A program made the translations under genes and the position numbers. A stretch of DNA of 64,000 nt from Chitinophaga silvisoli (GTDB lineage: Bacteria; Bacteroidota; Bacteroidia; Chitinophagales; Chitinophagaceae): assembly GCF_003412465.1 (NCBI RefSeq), contig NZ_QTJV01000013.1, positions 124,001 to 188,000 of the forward strand, written 5' to 3'. How positions within the stretch are numbered: position 1 is the first letter of the stretch; the number at the start of each line of letters is the position of its first letter. The notes under the pieces are model-generated. The model was not told where the DNA came from. It saw nothing but the letters and a program-made list of their open reading frames with translations, and ran no database searches. Below are positions 16,987 to 24,895 of the stretch, piece by piece.

Positions 16987-17092
16987 GGTGTAAAGGTAAA
17001 GGAATAATGTGGGAGATTTTAATGGGGACAGTCAAAAACAGTGTGGCCCTGATTTAGTTCCTGGGGTTGAATGCAAGTGTATCATTAACGTA

Positions 17093-17554
17093 TTATCTGG
17101 CGGCAAGGTACCTCTCTAATACATATCCATCCCGTAAATAATCCTTATAATAATAAATATGACACCATCCATTATTACTTGCCCCAATTTTAACGGGAGT
17201 AAGATAGTCAATCCTATCAATGATGGGGTAAGTTGCATTAGGTCCTGAGCGAACATTCAGGAAATTTACACCAACAAAATATTGCGTACTTGGTACAGAT
17301 GACCTGTTATATTTTTTCGGACCGGATACACGGGGAGATGTATTGCCTGGATAGTATGGAATAGGCGCTGAATAACGACCTCCACCACAAACCCCACAAC
17401 TACCTCCACTATTACAGTATTTACAATAGTTGCATGAAGTACAGGCAGTACAATTTGCTGCCCCTACGCATTTGCCGCAACAGGCATCCCGGACTTCAGA
17501 AGGGTTATCGTTAAAAAAAGCCAGGGTACAGAACAGGAGGATACGAACGGTCAT
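17093..17554 (-). CDS. Cys-rich exported protein with SH3b domain
   Basis: 153 aa from the ATG of MTVRILLFCTLAFF, a short signal peptide; an upstream TTG would add 7 residues. After it comes a cluster of about 12 Cys in 35 residues (ACCGKCVGAANCTACTSCNY and on to CGVCGGG), then a Pro/Ser linker. A C-terminal bacterial SH3 (SH3_3) domain follows (FLNVRSGPNATYPIID, WCHIYYYKDYLRDGYV). SH3b domains usually bind peptidoglycan or peptides. The Cys block could bind metal or form disulfides in the periplasm. No family name known to me. Confidence 0.75.
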   Translation of the reverse strand: MTVRILLFCTLAFFNDNPSEVRDACCGKCVGAANCTACTSCNYCKYCNSGGSCGVCGGGRYSAPIPYYPGNTSPRVSGPKKYNRSSVPSTQYFVGVNFLNVRSGPNATYPIIDRIDYLTPVKIGASNNGWCHIYYYKDYLRDGYVLERYLAAR

Positions 17555-17599
17555 AACATGTAATTCATTTAACAACGTGAAATTTACTAATTAAAAGAA

Positions 17600-17699
17600 G
17601 TTGTATCAAAAGTAAAATTACTGGGGTTTAATCCGGATTCCTGGCTAAGAGAATTCTATTATTGATGCTAATTGCCATGAAATTACTTTTGATACAACC
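17600..17699 (+). repeat. Interspersed palindromic repeat, copy B
   Basis: Termini GTTGTATCAAAAGTAA and TTACTTTTGATACAAC are perfect complements. Internal GGGGTTTAATCCGG and AAGAGAATT segments align with copies C and D, but the second inner hairpin is degenerate. It lies 9 nt after the stop of the minus-strand membrane gene and upstream of the SH3b gene. Confidence 0.85.
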
Positions 17700-17708
17700 G
17701 CTTTCAAT

Positions 17709-18182
17709 TTATGCCGTCGGCATTGTAAATGACCAGCCACTCATTACTAAATGTTGCACTGCTTCATTTTGTTTAGCACCATCTACTTTCGGAGAAATCC
17801 CCTGATCTTCCACAAATTTCTTTTGCAGGTAATCAGTACCTCCAAAAATGATCAACAGGGCCGGGAAGATACCGATGAAGCCCCATAACAGGTCGATCTT
17901 AAAAAGAATTAATTCCAATCCTATTGCAATCCCTACGGAAATCCATCCTGCTTTGGTAGCTGCTGCTTCATGGATATTGCGGCAGCTTTTGCACCTGGAT
18001 ATTCCTACAGGAATCTTCTGGTATTTTACGGATCGGTAGACAATTATATTCGTTCTGTCCTGCTCTTTATACAATGATAAAAAGTAATTGTCTTCCATAT
18101 GCGAGGAATGCCCTGATTCGCAATACTGACATTTAGTATCGGTGGGCTCCAGTCGCTTTCTTGCCTGGTTAAAAACGTACAT
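17709..18182 (-). CDS. Hypothetical membrane protein with two CxxC pairs
   Basis: 157 aa. The N-terminal 70 residues are soluble, with CQYCESGHSSH and CKSCRNIH, two CxxC pairs that suit a small zinc ribbon. Two transmembrane segments follow (GWISVGIAIGLELILF and LLWGFIGIFPALLIIFGG), then a short cytoplasmic tail. No signal peptide. It is 15 nt downstream of another small membrane protein gene on the same strand, so they are likely co-transcribed. Function unknown. Confidence 0.65.
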   Translation of the reverse strand: MYVFNQARKRLEPTDTKCQYCESGHSSHMEDNYFLSLYKEQDRTNIIVYRSVKYQKIPVGISRCKSCRNIHEAAATKAGWISVGIAIGLELILFKIDLLWGFIGIFPALLIIFGGTDYLQKKFVEDQGISPKVDGAKQNEAVQHLVMSGWSFTMPTA

Positions 18183-18197
18183 AGGTATAGTTGTGGT

Positions 18198-18728
18198 TTA
18201 ATTATCTTTTTTATCAGCATGTACAGTAAAGGCTACAACGAAATACACGACAGCTGCAGGTATAATTGCTAAAAACATAGGAATCAGCAGTTCGATGTTG
18301 ATAAACCTTGTTCTCCCTTTAAGGTAGTAGGTATAGGTATATGGGAGAATAACGGCAAATGTGATGAACGAGAGCACACCTGCAACTGGTTTATTTCTAA
18401 AAGCAAAATAACCGGCACCGCCTGCGATCAACATTGCAGCAACCGTCCATGTAAGCGAATGCACGTTAAAGATGGTACCGGCGAGGGATACCAGCACTAC
18501 AACAATAAAGGCGATTCCTCTCGCCTCTTCCTCTTTCTTGTTCCGCAGGGCTCTCTCAACAATTTCCTGTTTAAATGCTTTGACTTCATTGCTGACTAAG
18601 TAGTGTGCGGTAGCTTCGTTAAAGCCTTGCTCCACTAATCGTCTGACAGTTATGTCCATGATAAAAGTTGATTGCAGGATGGAACGTCTTATTTCATCCT
18701 TTTGGTCCTGGGATAGGGTATTATTCAT
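18198..18728 (-). CDS. Hypothetical multi-pass membrane protein
   Basis: 176 aa. The N-terminal 65 residues are helical and soluble (DEIRRSILQSTFIMDITVRR, LVEQGFNEATAHYLVSNEV). About four transmembrane helices follow between residues 70 and 170 (IAFIVVVLVSLAGTIF, WTVAAMLIAGGAGYFAF, VLSFITFAVILPY, IPMFLAIIPAAVVYFVVAF). First gene of a pair with the CxxC membrane protein. No family recognised. Confidence 0.65.
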   Translation of the reverse strand: MNNTLSQDQKDEIRRSILQSTFIMDITVRRLVEQGFNEATAHYLVSNEVKAFKQEIVERALRNKKEEEARGIAFIVVVLVSLAGTIFNVHSLTWTVAAMLIAGGAGYFAFRNKPVAGVLSFITFAVILPYTYTYYLKGRTRFINIELLIPMFLAIIPAAVVYFVVAFTVHADKKDN

Positions 18729-19078
18729 AGTAATATAGGTCTGGGTATAATATTGTCCTCTTAAAACAGTAATAGGGTTGACTATAACATATAAAACAAA
18801 AATAATATGAATTACGGAGATTTAAAAGATAATTTGGTAATATTTTATAAGATACTGTATTTCAATTTAGTTTCTTGACCTTGAATCAAGTCCCTTAACA
18901 AACAAATTAACAGTCCTATCTAACGAAAAAAATCTTCCCTGCTTCAAGCCCTCTATGGGCAAGACTTTATTTCATGAAATCACTATAAGGGATAAAAAAA
19001 TATCATAAATATGAATAATTAACACAAAACATACAACCATAACATAATATAATACGTATGTGATATATAAAGCTTAGT
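18729..19078. other. Intergenic region without recognised content
   Basis: 350 nt, AT-rich, between divergent genes. It presumably carries both promoters. No gene, repeat copy or stable hairpin was found. Confidence 0.5.
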
Positions 19079-19930
19079 ATGCCAATTCGTAAACTATTTT
19101 CACTGTTATTAATCATAACAGTGTCGATGAGCTCTTTTATACCACAAAACGAGTCCCGGAAAAGCATTACCTGGACAGCCATCGGAGATTCCTTTACTTA
19201 TTTAAATGACCACCTGGAAGAGAGTGAGAATCGTGTTGAAAAAGGTTGGATAACAAGAACTACAGAACTGGTGCCTGGATTGACCTATACCAACCAGGGC
19301 CAGAATTACCTTACAAGTGTTGAAATAGCCTACAAAATAGATGACCTGGGTATAAAACCTTCAGATGTTTATACCATATTCCTGGGCACGAACGACTGGT
19401 GGCTGGGTGTAAAACCGGGTACATTAGACGATTATACTAACAATACTGGCATTGCAACTTTAAATGGTGCTTTCAGGGTGATCATTGACAAATTGCGCAG
19501 CCTTAACCCGAAAGCACATATTATACTCATCACCCCTATGCAGCGTGGCGATTTTGTGTACCTTCTTAATCACAATTTCAATAGCTGGGGATCTTATAAA
19601 GAACAGGAAGGGCAAAGTCTGGAGACATTTGTTAATGCTGTTAAAGCAATTGGCAAGGCAGAAAACTTCGAGGTATTGGACCTCTATAGTGAACCCAGGT
19701 TGGAGATCAGCCATGCAGTGAAATTTAAATTACTCCGAGATCCTGTAACGCGTGAGTACAAAGAATATGCTTATCCTGATTATACCAAAATACCCTTTAC
19801 AGTAGGAGACCGCTATCCGTATCCGAAGGAAGCAATGGATATTACTTATGATGGGATACATCCCTCGGACAAAGGAGGAGCTATAATTGCAGAGCTTTTG
19901 GCAAAGGTGATATCAGGCATACAGTTTTAA
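19079..19930 (+). CDS. SGNH/GDSL-family hydrolase, exported
   Basis: 283 aa with a signal peptide (residues 1-20). SGNH blocks are present: block I AIGDSFT with the nucleophile S38, GQNYLTS as a probable Gly block, GTND at 103-106 (Asn block), and DGIHPSDKG near residue 262 with the catalytic Asp and His. Expected activity is an esterase or lipase acting outside the cytoplasm, for example deacetylating a glycan or cleaving a small ester. The substrate is unknown. Monocistronic; repeat copy C follows 6 nt after its stop. Confidence 0.88.
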   Translation: MPIRKLFSLLLIITVSMSSFIPQNESRKSITWTAIGDSFTYLNDHLEESENRVEKGWITRTTELVPGLTYTNQGQNYLTSVEIAYKIDDLGIKPSDVYTIFLGTNDWWLGVKPGTLDDYTNNTGIATLNGAFRVIIDKLRSLNPKAHIILITPMQRGDFVYLLNHNFNSWGSYKEQEGQSLETFVNAVKAIGKAENFEVLDLYSEPRLEISHAVKFKLLRDPVTREYKEYAYPDYTKIPFTVGDRYPYPKEAMDITYDGIHPSDKGGAIIAELLAKVISGIQF

Positions 19931-19936
19931 ATAAAA

Positions 19937-20044
19937 GAGTTTGTATCAAAAGTAAAATTCCCGGAATTTAATCCGGGTACCTGGCGGAGAGAATTTTTGT
20001 TTATGTAATTCTCAATGCCTTCAGGTTACTTTTGATACAACCTC
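19937..20044 (+). repeat. Interspersed palindromic repeat, copy C
   Basis: 108 bp. The termini GAGTTTGTATCAAAAGTAA and TTACTTTTGATACAACCTC pair almost perfectly. Inside are two further hairpins: CCCGGA/TCCGGG around ATTTAA, and GAGAATT/AATTCTC around an 11-nt loop. It is therefore a three-stem, cloverleaf-like element, 87-90% similar to copy D by eye. Confidence 0.9.
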
Positions 20045-20250
20045 TTTTTAATGAGTAACCTTTTCGGGGGATTAACGCATAATAATATTATACGATATCA
20101 GCCAGATCAACTTTTAGCCAGTTGCCGTGTTTTATAAGCAAAACAGGCGCTGGCAAGGGGTGTTTACCCAATATTTTAGGGGGATTAATTGCCTCTCTAA
20201 CCCGGAAAACCCGTAATAGAATTGTATTACGATCATTTGCAATAGTTTTT

Positions 20251-20258
20251 TACCTTTG
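20251..20258 (+). promoter_or_regulatory. -7 promoter box of purK
   Basis: TACCTTTG followed by CATCC is the usual Bacteroidota -7 element (TAnnTTTG) and lies 18 nt before the purK ATG. The -33 TTG is not at standard spacing. Confidence 0.55.
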
Positions 20259-20275
20259 CATCCCAATTGAATTCT

Positions 20276-21394
20276 ATGCTTGAAAATTTGAAAATAGGAA
20301 TATTAGGAGGCGGCCAGCTGGGAGGTATGCTTTTAAGGCATGCTATTGATCTCGGACTCAGCGTTTCAGTATTGGATAAGGATGCAAATGCACCTTGTGC
20401 CCGTTATACTTCTTCTTTTTTCTGTGGTGATCCTAAATCTTTCGACGATGTATTGGCATTCGGCAAGGAACTGGATGTGATCACTATTGAGATGGAAGCG
20501 GTGAACATTGATGCATTACGTGAACTGGAAAAACAAGGTAAAAAGGTTTTCCCCTCTCCTGCTACTATTCAAGTGATCCAGGATAAGTACACACAAAAGC
20601 AGTTTTTGCTTTCTCACAATATACCGGTGGTGCCAGGCATTGCTATTGAAGATAAAAATGACCTGGTTAAGCATGAAGATAAAATTCCGGGCTGTCTTAA
20701 AAAACGTCGTGATGGTTACGATGGCTATGGCGTAATGGTGTTAAAGACAGTAGCAGATATTGAGAAGGCTTTTAATGCGCCTTCAGTGCTGGAAGAGCTG
20801 GTGGATATTAAGCATGAAATTGCTGTGATAGTAGGAAGAAACGAACAGGGCGAAGTGAAATGTTATGATCCGGTGATGATGGTCTTTTCGGAGGAGAAGT
20901 TTGTGCTTGAATCCCAGGTAGCGCCGGCGCAACTGGCGGACGGGATGGCTGAGGAAGCATTTGCAATTGCTGAGAAGATTGCGGATGCGTTGAAATTGGT
21001 AGGTATCCTGGCAGTAGAAATGTTTGTGACAAAAGACAATAAAATCCTGGTGAATGAGCTGGCTCCAAGACCACACAATAGCGGTCACCATACGATAGAA
21101 GCCAGTACCACTTCACAATATGAGCAATTGCTGCGTGCTATATTAGGATTGCCTTTGGGTGAAACGGCGCTGCACCTGCCTTCACTGATGTTGAATATCC
21201 TGGAGAACGAGGCGTTGAGGTCTGACAGGCAGGAGAAATTCAATTCCCTGTTGGCGGTACCAGGTGCACATCTTCACTGGTATGGTAAGAAAGGTAGCAG
21301 GATAGGCAGAAAGGTAGGTCATGTAACTGTTACCGGCAGTACCATGGAAGATATTCTTAAGAAGGCAGAAACTATTCGGAAAATTTTAAATTAA
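20276..21394 (+). CDS. purK: 5-(carboxyamino)imidazole ribonucleotide synthase PurK
   Basis: ATP-grasp enzyme of de novo purine synthesis, converting AIR, bicarbonate and ATP to N5-CAIR. The N-terminal nucleotide-fold [12 protein letters not shown] is at residues 8-19. The ATP-grasp centre includes [12 protein letters not shown] and [14 protein letters not shown]. The metal-binding part carries [15 protein letters not shown], the PurK signature. 372 aa is normal. I start at ATG MLENLK; a TTG three codons upstream is less likely given the adjacent -7 box. purE follows after 5 nt, so purKE is an operon. Confidence 0.96.
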   Translation: MLENLKIGILGGGQLGGMLLRHAIDLGLSVSVLDKDANAPCARYTSSFFCGDPKSFDDVLAFGKELDVITIEMEAVNIDALRELEKQGKKVFPSPATIQVIQDKYTQKQFLLSHNIPVVPGIAIEDKNDLVKHEDKIPGCLKKRRDGYDGYGVMVLKTVADIEKAFNAPSVLEELVDIKHEIAVIVGRNEQGEVKCYDPVMMVFSEEKFVLESQVAPAQLADGMAEEAFAIAEKIADALKLVGILAVEMFVTKDNKILVNELAPRPHNSGHHTIEASTTSQYEQLLRAILGLPLGETALHLPSLMLNILENEALRSDRQEKFNSLLAVPGAHLHWYGKKGSRIGRKVGHVTVTGSTMEDILKKAETIRKILN

Positions 21395-21399
21395 TACAT

Positions 21400-21894
21400 A
21401 TGAAACAGGTAGAAGTAGGCATTATTATGGGCAGTAGTTCTGATTCACCTATTATGCGACAGGCAATAGAGGTGTTAAAGAAGTTCGACATAGGCTATGA
21501 GTTTAATGTAGTGTCTGCGCACCGCAGTCCGCAAAGGATGTTTGATTATGCAGCCAGTGCAGAAGAGCGCGGACTGAAGATCATTATAGCTGGTGCGGGT
21601 GGTGCAGCGCATCTTCCTGGTATGGTTGCTGCGATCACTACTTTGCCTGTAATCGGGGTTCCGATTAAGTCATCAAATTCTTTGGATGGCTGGGATTCTT
21701 TGTTGTCTATTGTGCAGATGCCAGGGGATATTCCGGTGGCTACAGTGAGTGTGAATGGTGCGCGGAATGCGGGATTGCTGGCGGTGCAGATATTGGCGAC
21801 GAGTAATGCAGAGTTGAGGAACAAGCTGGCGGAAATGAAGAAGGAGAATAATGAGAAGGTGGAGAAGATGAATGAGACGCTGGATAGGTCTTAA
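21400..21894 (+). CDS. purE: N5-carboxyaminoimidazole ribonucleotide mutase PurE
   Basis: Class I PurE, which converts the N5-CAIR made by PurK to CAIR. Motifs: [10 protein letters not shown] at about residues 10-19, the catalytic SAHRSP at about 40-45, [12 protein letters not shown] and PVIGVPIKS. 164 aa matches the family. The ATG overlaps the purK 3' end by a 5-nt gap only, consistent with translational coupling. A strong terminator follows. Confidence 0.97.
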   Translation: MKQVEVGIIMGSSSDSPIMRQAIEVLKKFDIGYEFNVVSAHRSPQRMFDYAASAEERGLKIIIAGAGGAAHLPGMVAAITTLPVIGVPIKSSNSLDGWDSLLSIVQMPGDIPVATVSVNGARNAGLLAVQILATSNAELRNKLAEMKKENNEKVEKMNETLDRS

Positions 21895-21911
21895 TGTATG
21901 TTTAAATATTT

Positions 21912-21938
21912 AGCCCGCAAATGTTATGTTTGCGGGCT
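21912..21938 (+). terminator. Terminator of purKE
   Basis: Perfect 10-bp stem AGCCCGCAAA/TTTGCGGGCT with a 7-nt loop, followed by a run of T (TTTTTATTTTTT). It also sits downstream of the convergent yidD gene. Confidence 0.95.
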
Positions 21939-21974
21939 TTTTTATTTTTTATTCCTGTTGGTGAATTCCCGCTG

Positions 21975-22238
21975 TTAAACATTCGTACATCTTCTTGCTA
22001 TTATTTCTTTATCCGGCAGGATCACCCATTCTTCACTATCATCCCCGGTATATAAAGCATAACCAGGCCTACATTGTCTCACACGTTGTTTCAGCGCATG
22101 CATTCCATGGAGAAATCCCTTCTCTTTTGTGGTTTGATAAACATACTTAGAACAGGTATGTTTAAAAATACAACGTCTTCTATGTTTTTTGGGTATTGTC
22201 CAATAGAGATGAATCAGCGCCATCAGCAGCCATTTCAT
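21975..22238 (-). CDS. yidD: YidD-like membrane protein insertion factor
   Basis: 87 aa. YidD helps insert inner-membrane proteins together with YidC. Family features are visible: hydrophobic N-terminus, CIFKHTCSKYVYQ in place of the usual CRFxPTCSxYA, GMHALKQRVRQCRPGY, and a short polar tail. It lacks the canonical GGxDPVP C-terminal motif, so it is a divergent member. The 5' end overlaps the preceding small gene by 4 nt, so three small minus-strand genes form an operon. It is not beside rnpA/yidC as in many bacteria. Confidence 0.75.
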   Translation of the reverse strand: MKWLLMALIHLYWTIPKKHRRRCIFKHTCSKYVYQTTKEKGFLHGMHALKQRVRQCRPGYALYTGDDSEEWVILPDKEIIARRCTNV

Positions 22239-22468
22239 ATGTTATTTTTAAATACCAGTACATTATAGGTGGTATAGAAACCTGGTTTTGCGCCGATACC
22301 GAAGCAGCCTTCATCGGCAGCGATGAAGGTTTGTACGGAATCCATGCGTATATATTCCCAGCCTTGTAACACATGATCGTCAATAATAGTTTGCATTTGG
22401 CTGGCTACTTTTGCAGAAGTATCATTTCTCTCCATATGGGCGGTAAAGGGGACTACTTTAAATTGCAT
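22235..22468 (-). CDS. Hypothetical small protein (DUF4177-like)
   Basis: 77 aa from ATG MQFKVVPFTAHMER. The pattern (short strand, SQMQTIIDDHVLQGWEYIRM, then strands ending in YNVLVFKNN) resembles DUF4177-type small alpha/beta proteins, where a helix precedes GWE. An upstream start would add 19 residues but overlap the preceding gene. Its 3' end overlaps yidD by 4 nt, so it is translationally coupled to yidD. Role unknown. Confidence 0.6.
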   Translation of the reverse strand: MQFKVVPFTAHMERNDTSAKVASQMQTIIDDHVLQGWEYIRMDSVQTFIAADEGCFGIGAKPGFYTTYNVLVFKNNI

Positions 22469-22487
22469 TGTATGTGGGTTTTGTTGA

Positions 22488-22781
22488 TTAGAGTCTGGAA
22501 AAATTATCAAGGATCCATTTCGCAATAAGTTCCCGTTTATGGATGTTTGAGGGTACGTGGTATCGGATTATCTGTTCTACTTTCCTGTAGGTAGGGAGGT
22601 CTTGACGAAACCTGTGTTTAGGGACGAAGTGATTAATGAAATACAGGACTTCATAGCCTTCTGTCCTGTTTAATTGGCGCGCATCGGTGCCACCGCGGTA
22701 ATAAGGGTTATCACGATCATCATGTGCATGCCATTTGTAATAACCGTTGTCGTAGAGCATTTGGGATCTTTGAAATTCCAT
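22488..22781 (-). CDS. Hypothetical small protein, first gene of the yidD operon
   Basis: 97-aa soluble, charged and aromatic-rich protein (NGYYKWHAHDDRDNPYYRGG, then a C-terminal helix ERELIAKWILDNFSRL-like). It contains GYEVLYFINHFVPKH, reminiscent of small helical proteins in the same operon context. No family named. Nineteen nt separate it from the next gene. Confidence 0.6.
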   Translation of the reverse strand: MEFQRSQMLYDNGYYKWHAHDDRDNPYYRGGTDARQLNRTEGYEVLYFINHFVPKHRFRQDLPTYRKVEQIIRYHVPSNIHKRELIAKWILDNFSRL

Positions 22782-22977
22782 AATTGGTAATTTTTAGAGA
22801 ATAAGATTAACTACGTGAAATTGATTGAATCAAAAGTAGATGATTTGGGGAAGGGATTGGGAGGGGATTTTTCCGGTATTTTTGATTTGGTGTAAGTAAC
22901 AATTAAAGGTATAAAACCTGGCTTAAAACATTCATGACAGGCGGAATTCACCAACGGGGATGAAAACTATTCTCAGA

Positions 22978-23012
22978 AAAAAAGTCCTCCGTTTAAACCG
23001 GAGGACTTTTTT
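22978..23012 (-). terminator. Terminator after the ene-reductase gene
   Basis: Stem AAGTCCTCCG/CGGAGGACTT with A and T tails, 21 nt downstream of the minus-strand stop codon; the tails support termination in either direction. Confidence 0.9.
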
Positions 23013-23032
23013 ATAGTTAGGTTTACTTTTTA

Positions 23033-24133
23033 TTAAATCAATGTTGCCAGTGCTTCTTTACTAAAGCCTTTCAGTTCGCCATTACGTTCTTCCTTAATCT
23101 TCACTACCCAGGCAGGATCTGCCAGTAATGGACGACCAACAGCTACCAGGTCGAAATCTCCGCGATCGAAACGACGCAGTAATTCATCCAGGGAACTTGG
23201 AGAAGAGCTTTCACCCTGGAAAGCCCCCATAAAATCACCGGAGAGGCCAATAGAGCCAACGGTGATGGTAGCTTTTCCTGTCAGTTTTTTAGCCCAACCT
23301 GCGAAGTTCAGGTCATCGCCTTCGAATTCAGGTTCCCAGAAACGGCGCTGAGAGCAATGGAAAATATCGACACCCGCATCAACCATTGGCGTGAGCCATG
23401 CTTCCATTTCGGCAGGAGTAGCCGCTAATTTATGATTGTATTCAGTTGGTTTGAACTGTGAAAGGCGGATGATGATTGGATAATCCTCTCCTACTGCTTT
23501 TCTCACTTCTTTGATTACCTCAGCGGCAAAGCGTGTACGCTCGCCGATGGTATTACCACCGTATTTGTCTGTACGCTTATTAGTAAGAGCGTAAAAGAAC
23601 TGGTCAATCAGGTAGCCATGGGCACCATGGAGTTCGACGGTTTCAAAACCAAGACGTTTTGCATCGGCTGCTGCCTGGGCGAAAGCGCGGACAATATCGG
23701 CGATGTCTTCTTCAGTAAGTGCCTTACCATTGGTACCTTCTGGTGCTAAAATGCCAGAGGGCCCTTCAAAAGGCGCTGAAGGCAGCCAACCGGAAGGATG
23801 ATTCGGCTGGATACCCTGGTGCCAGATTTGGGGTGCCATAGCGCCACCAGCGGCATGTACTGCATCGATGACATGTTTCCATCCATTGAGGGCTTCGGTA
23901 CCGTAGAAATGTGGTACACCGGGATGTGCGTTTGAAGATGGGCGATCGATGACGGTGCCTTCAGAGAGGATGAGGCCTACCTGGCCTTCAGCTCTGCGTT
24001 TATAATATTCGGCTACGTTCGCGCCGGGAATACCGTTAGGGGAAAAGGCTCTGGTCATGGGAGCCATTACAATTCTATTCTTAATATTCAGCGATTTAAG
24101 TTGGAATGGCTGAAAGAGATTATTTGTGCTCAT
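23033..24133 (-). CDS. Old Yellow Enzyme family alkene reductase (FMN)
   Basis: NAD(P)H:flavin oxidoreductase with a TIM barrel and FMN, which reduces activated C=C bonds or nitro/ester electrophiles. Visible: NRIVMAPMTRA at the N-terminus, QIWHQGIQ, the active-site ELHGAHGYLIDQFF with the His-x-x-His pair plus Tyr typical of the YqjM/XenA-like branch, and VAVGRPLLADPAW at the phosphate-binding end. I use ATG MSTNNLF; an ATG four codons upstream overlaps a palindrome near the promoter. 366 aa is normal. Likely induced by electrophiles through the adjacent operator-like palindromes. Confidence 0.92.
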   Translation of the reverse strand: MSTNNLFQPFQLKSLNIKNRIVMAPMTRAFSPNGIPGANVAEYYKRRAEGQVGLILSEGTVIDRPSSNAHPGVPHFYGTEALNGWKHVIDAVHAAGGAMAPQIWHQGIQPNHPSGWLPSAPFEGPSGILAPEGTNGKALTEEDIADIVRAFAQAAADAKRLGFETVELHGAHGYLIDQFFYALTNKRTDKYGGNTIGERTRFAAEVIKEVRKAVGEDYPIIIRLSQFKPTEYNHKLAATPAEMEAWLTPMVDAGVDIFHCSQRRFWEPEFEGDDLNFAGWAKKLTGKATITVGSIGLSGDFMGAFQGESSSPSSLDELLRRFDRGDFDLVAVGRPLLADPAWVVKIKEERNGELKGFSKEALATLI

Positions 24134-24144
24134 CTTTTGGATCA

Positions 24145-24179
24145 TTTGTGATCACAAAGATATCGGTAATTTCCGATAT
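24145..24179 (-). promoter_or_regulatory. Promoter with two palindromic operators before the ene-reductase
   Basis: On the minus strand TATCTTTG (24162-24155) fits the -7 box. It is flanked by a perfect 14-bp palindrome TTTGTGATCACAAA and by an inverted repeat ATATCGG-N6-CCGATAT. Both overlap or border the -7 element, the usual place for a TetR-, HxlR- or MarR-type repressor. No regulator gene is adjacent. Confidence 0.6.
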
Positions 24180-24210
24180 TCAAATAAGAGGGAGAAAAAA
24201 TAAAATTATT

Positions 24211-24239
24211 TTGCAATTAAAAATTATTGCATACATTTG
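24211..24239 (+). promoter_or_regulatory. Promoter of tRNA-Leu
   Basis: TTG at 24211-24213, an 18-nt spacer, then TACATTTG at 24232-24239. This fits the Bacteroidota -33/-7 promoter, 29 nt upstream of the tRNA. Confidence 0.75.
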
Positions 24240-24268
24240 CAACCCGCAACTGAAGGACGGTTGTGATT

Positions 24269-24352
24269 GCCCAGATGGCGGAACTGGTAGACGCGCTAGA
24301 CTCAAAATCTTGTTTCGGCAACGGAGTGCAGGTTCGATTCCTGTTCTGGGCA
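24269..24352 (+). tRNA. tRNA-Leu (CAA)
   Basis: 84 nt with acceptor stem GCCCAGA/TCTGGGC, D-loop sequence TGGTAGACGCG of class II tRNAs, a long variable arm, the T-loop GGTTCGATTCC and discriminator A. The anticodon loop CTCAAAA gives anticodon CAA (24303-24305), reading UUG. CCA is not encoded. One T-T mismatch occurs in the anticodon stem. An AT-rich island begins just after its terminator. Confidence 0.95.
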
Positions 24353-24362
24353 CAATAAATAC

Positions 24363-24387
24363 AAAAGCCGCTCTAAGAGCGGCTTTT
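24363..24387 (+). terminator. Terminator after tRNA-Leu
   Basis: Perfect 11-bp stem AAAAGCCGCTC/GAGCGGCTTTT with a TAA loop. Degenerate versions of this hairpin recur at about 27605 and 28536, each after a GGTTCGA sequence. Confidence 0.92.
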
Positions 24388-24516
24388 GCATTTATTGCCA
24401 TTACCCATCATTCCATAAGTACCTCATATTCAATTCGAACTTGGTTCGATTAACCAAGGTGTTCCTTCATTTGTAGCATGTAAGAATAGAATTTCGGGGC
24501 TTTGTATTATAACAAG

Positions 24517-24696
24517 TCATTCGAAATCTACTTCAACATACAGCCAATCAAGTCCAGCAAAAGACAGAACATCCATAGACATACTCGCCTCCAGCTCAAG
24601 CAAATGCTTAAAATACTCATTTTTCTGCTGGTGATTTTCGACAAAGCTACCCCGTATTATAACATCTGTTTCAATTAGACCTTTCTTATTAATATG
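24517..24696 (-). pseudogene. C-terminal remnant of an unknown gene
   Basis: The minus strand reads NKKGLIETDVIIRGSFVENH, then KNEYFKHLLELEASMSMDVL and FAGLDWLYVEVDFE before a TGA. There is no start, and an in-frame TAA lies directly upstream, beyond which DIVAFLQTL continues the frame. This looks like a real protein tail left beside the tRNA, truncated at the island border. Confidence 0.45.
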
Positions 24697-24831
24697 TTAC
24701 AAAGTCTGGAGAAATGCAACAATATCTTATTAAGATAAATAAGGTGAGTTTAATATATAGTTATTAATTCGCGTTTTGACATTTGCAATAATTAAAACTA
24801 TTACTTAGGGTCAGTTTTGGCATAATTATAC

Positions 24832-24881
24832 ACCAATAGCTATTATTAAATTATAAACCAATAGCTAATATTAAATCATAT
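24832..24881 (+). repeat. Two direct repeats, period 25 bp
   Basis: ACCAATAGCTA begins at 24832 and at 24857, and similar ATTAAAT tails follow, so two 25-bp units stand in tandem right before the 105-aa gene. This spacing (about 2.4 helical turns) could place two sites for a regulator. Confidence 0.75.
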
Positions 24882-24895
24882 TACAACCTTAAAAA

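Noticed and set aside
22815-22840. TTGATTGAATCAAAAGTAGA, similar to one arm of the interspersed repeat
   Set aside because: No second arm or inner hairpins follow; arm similarity is partial.
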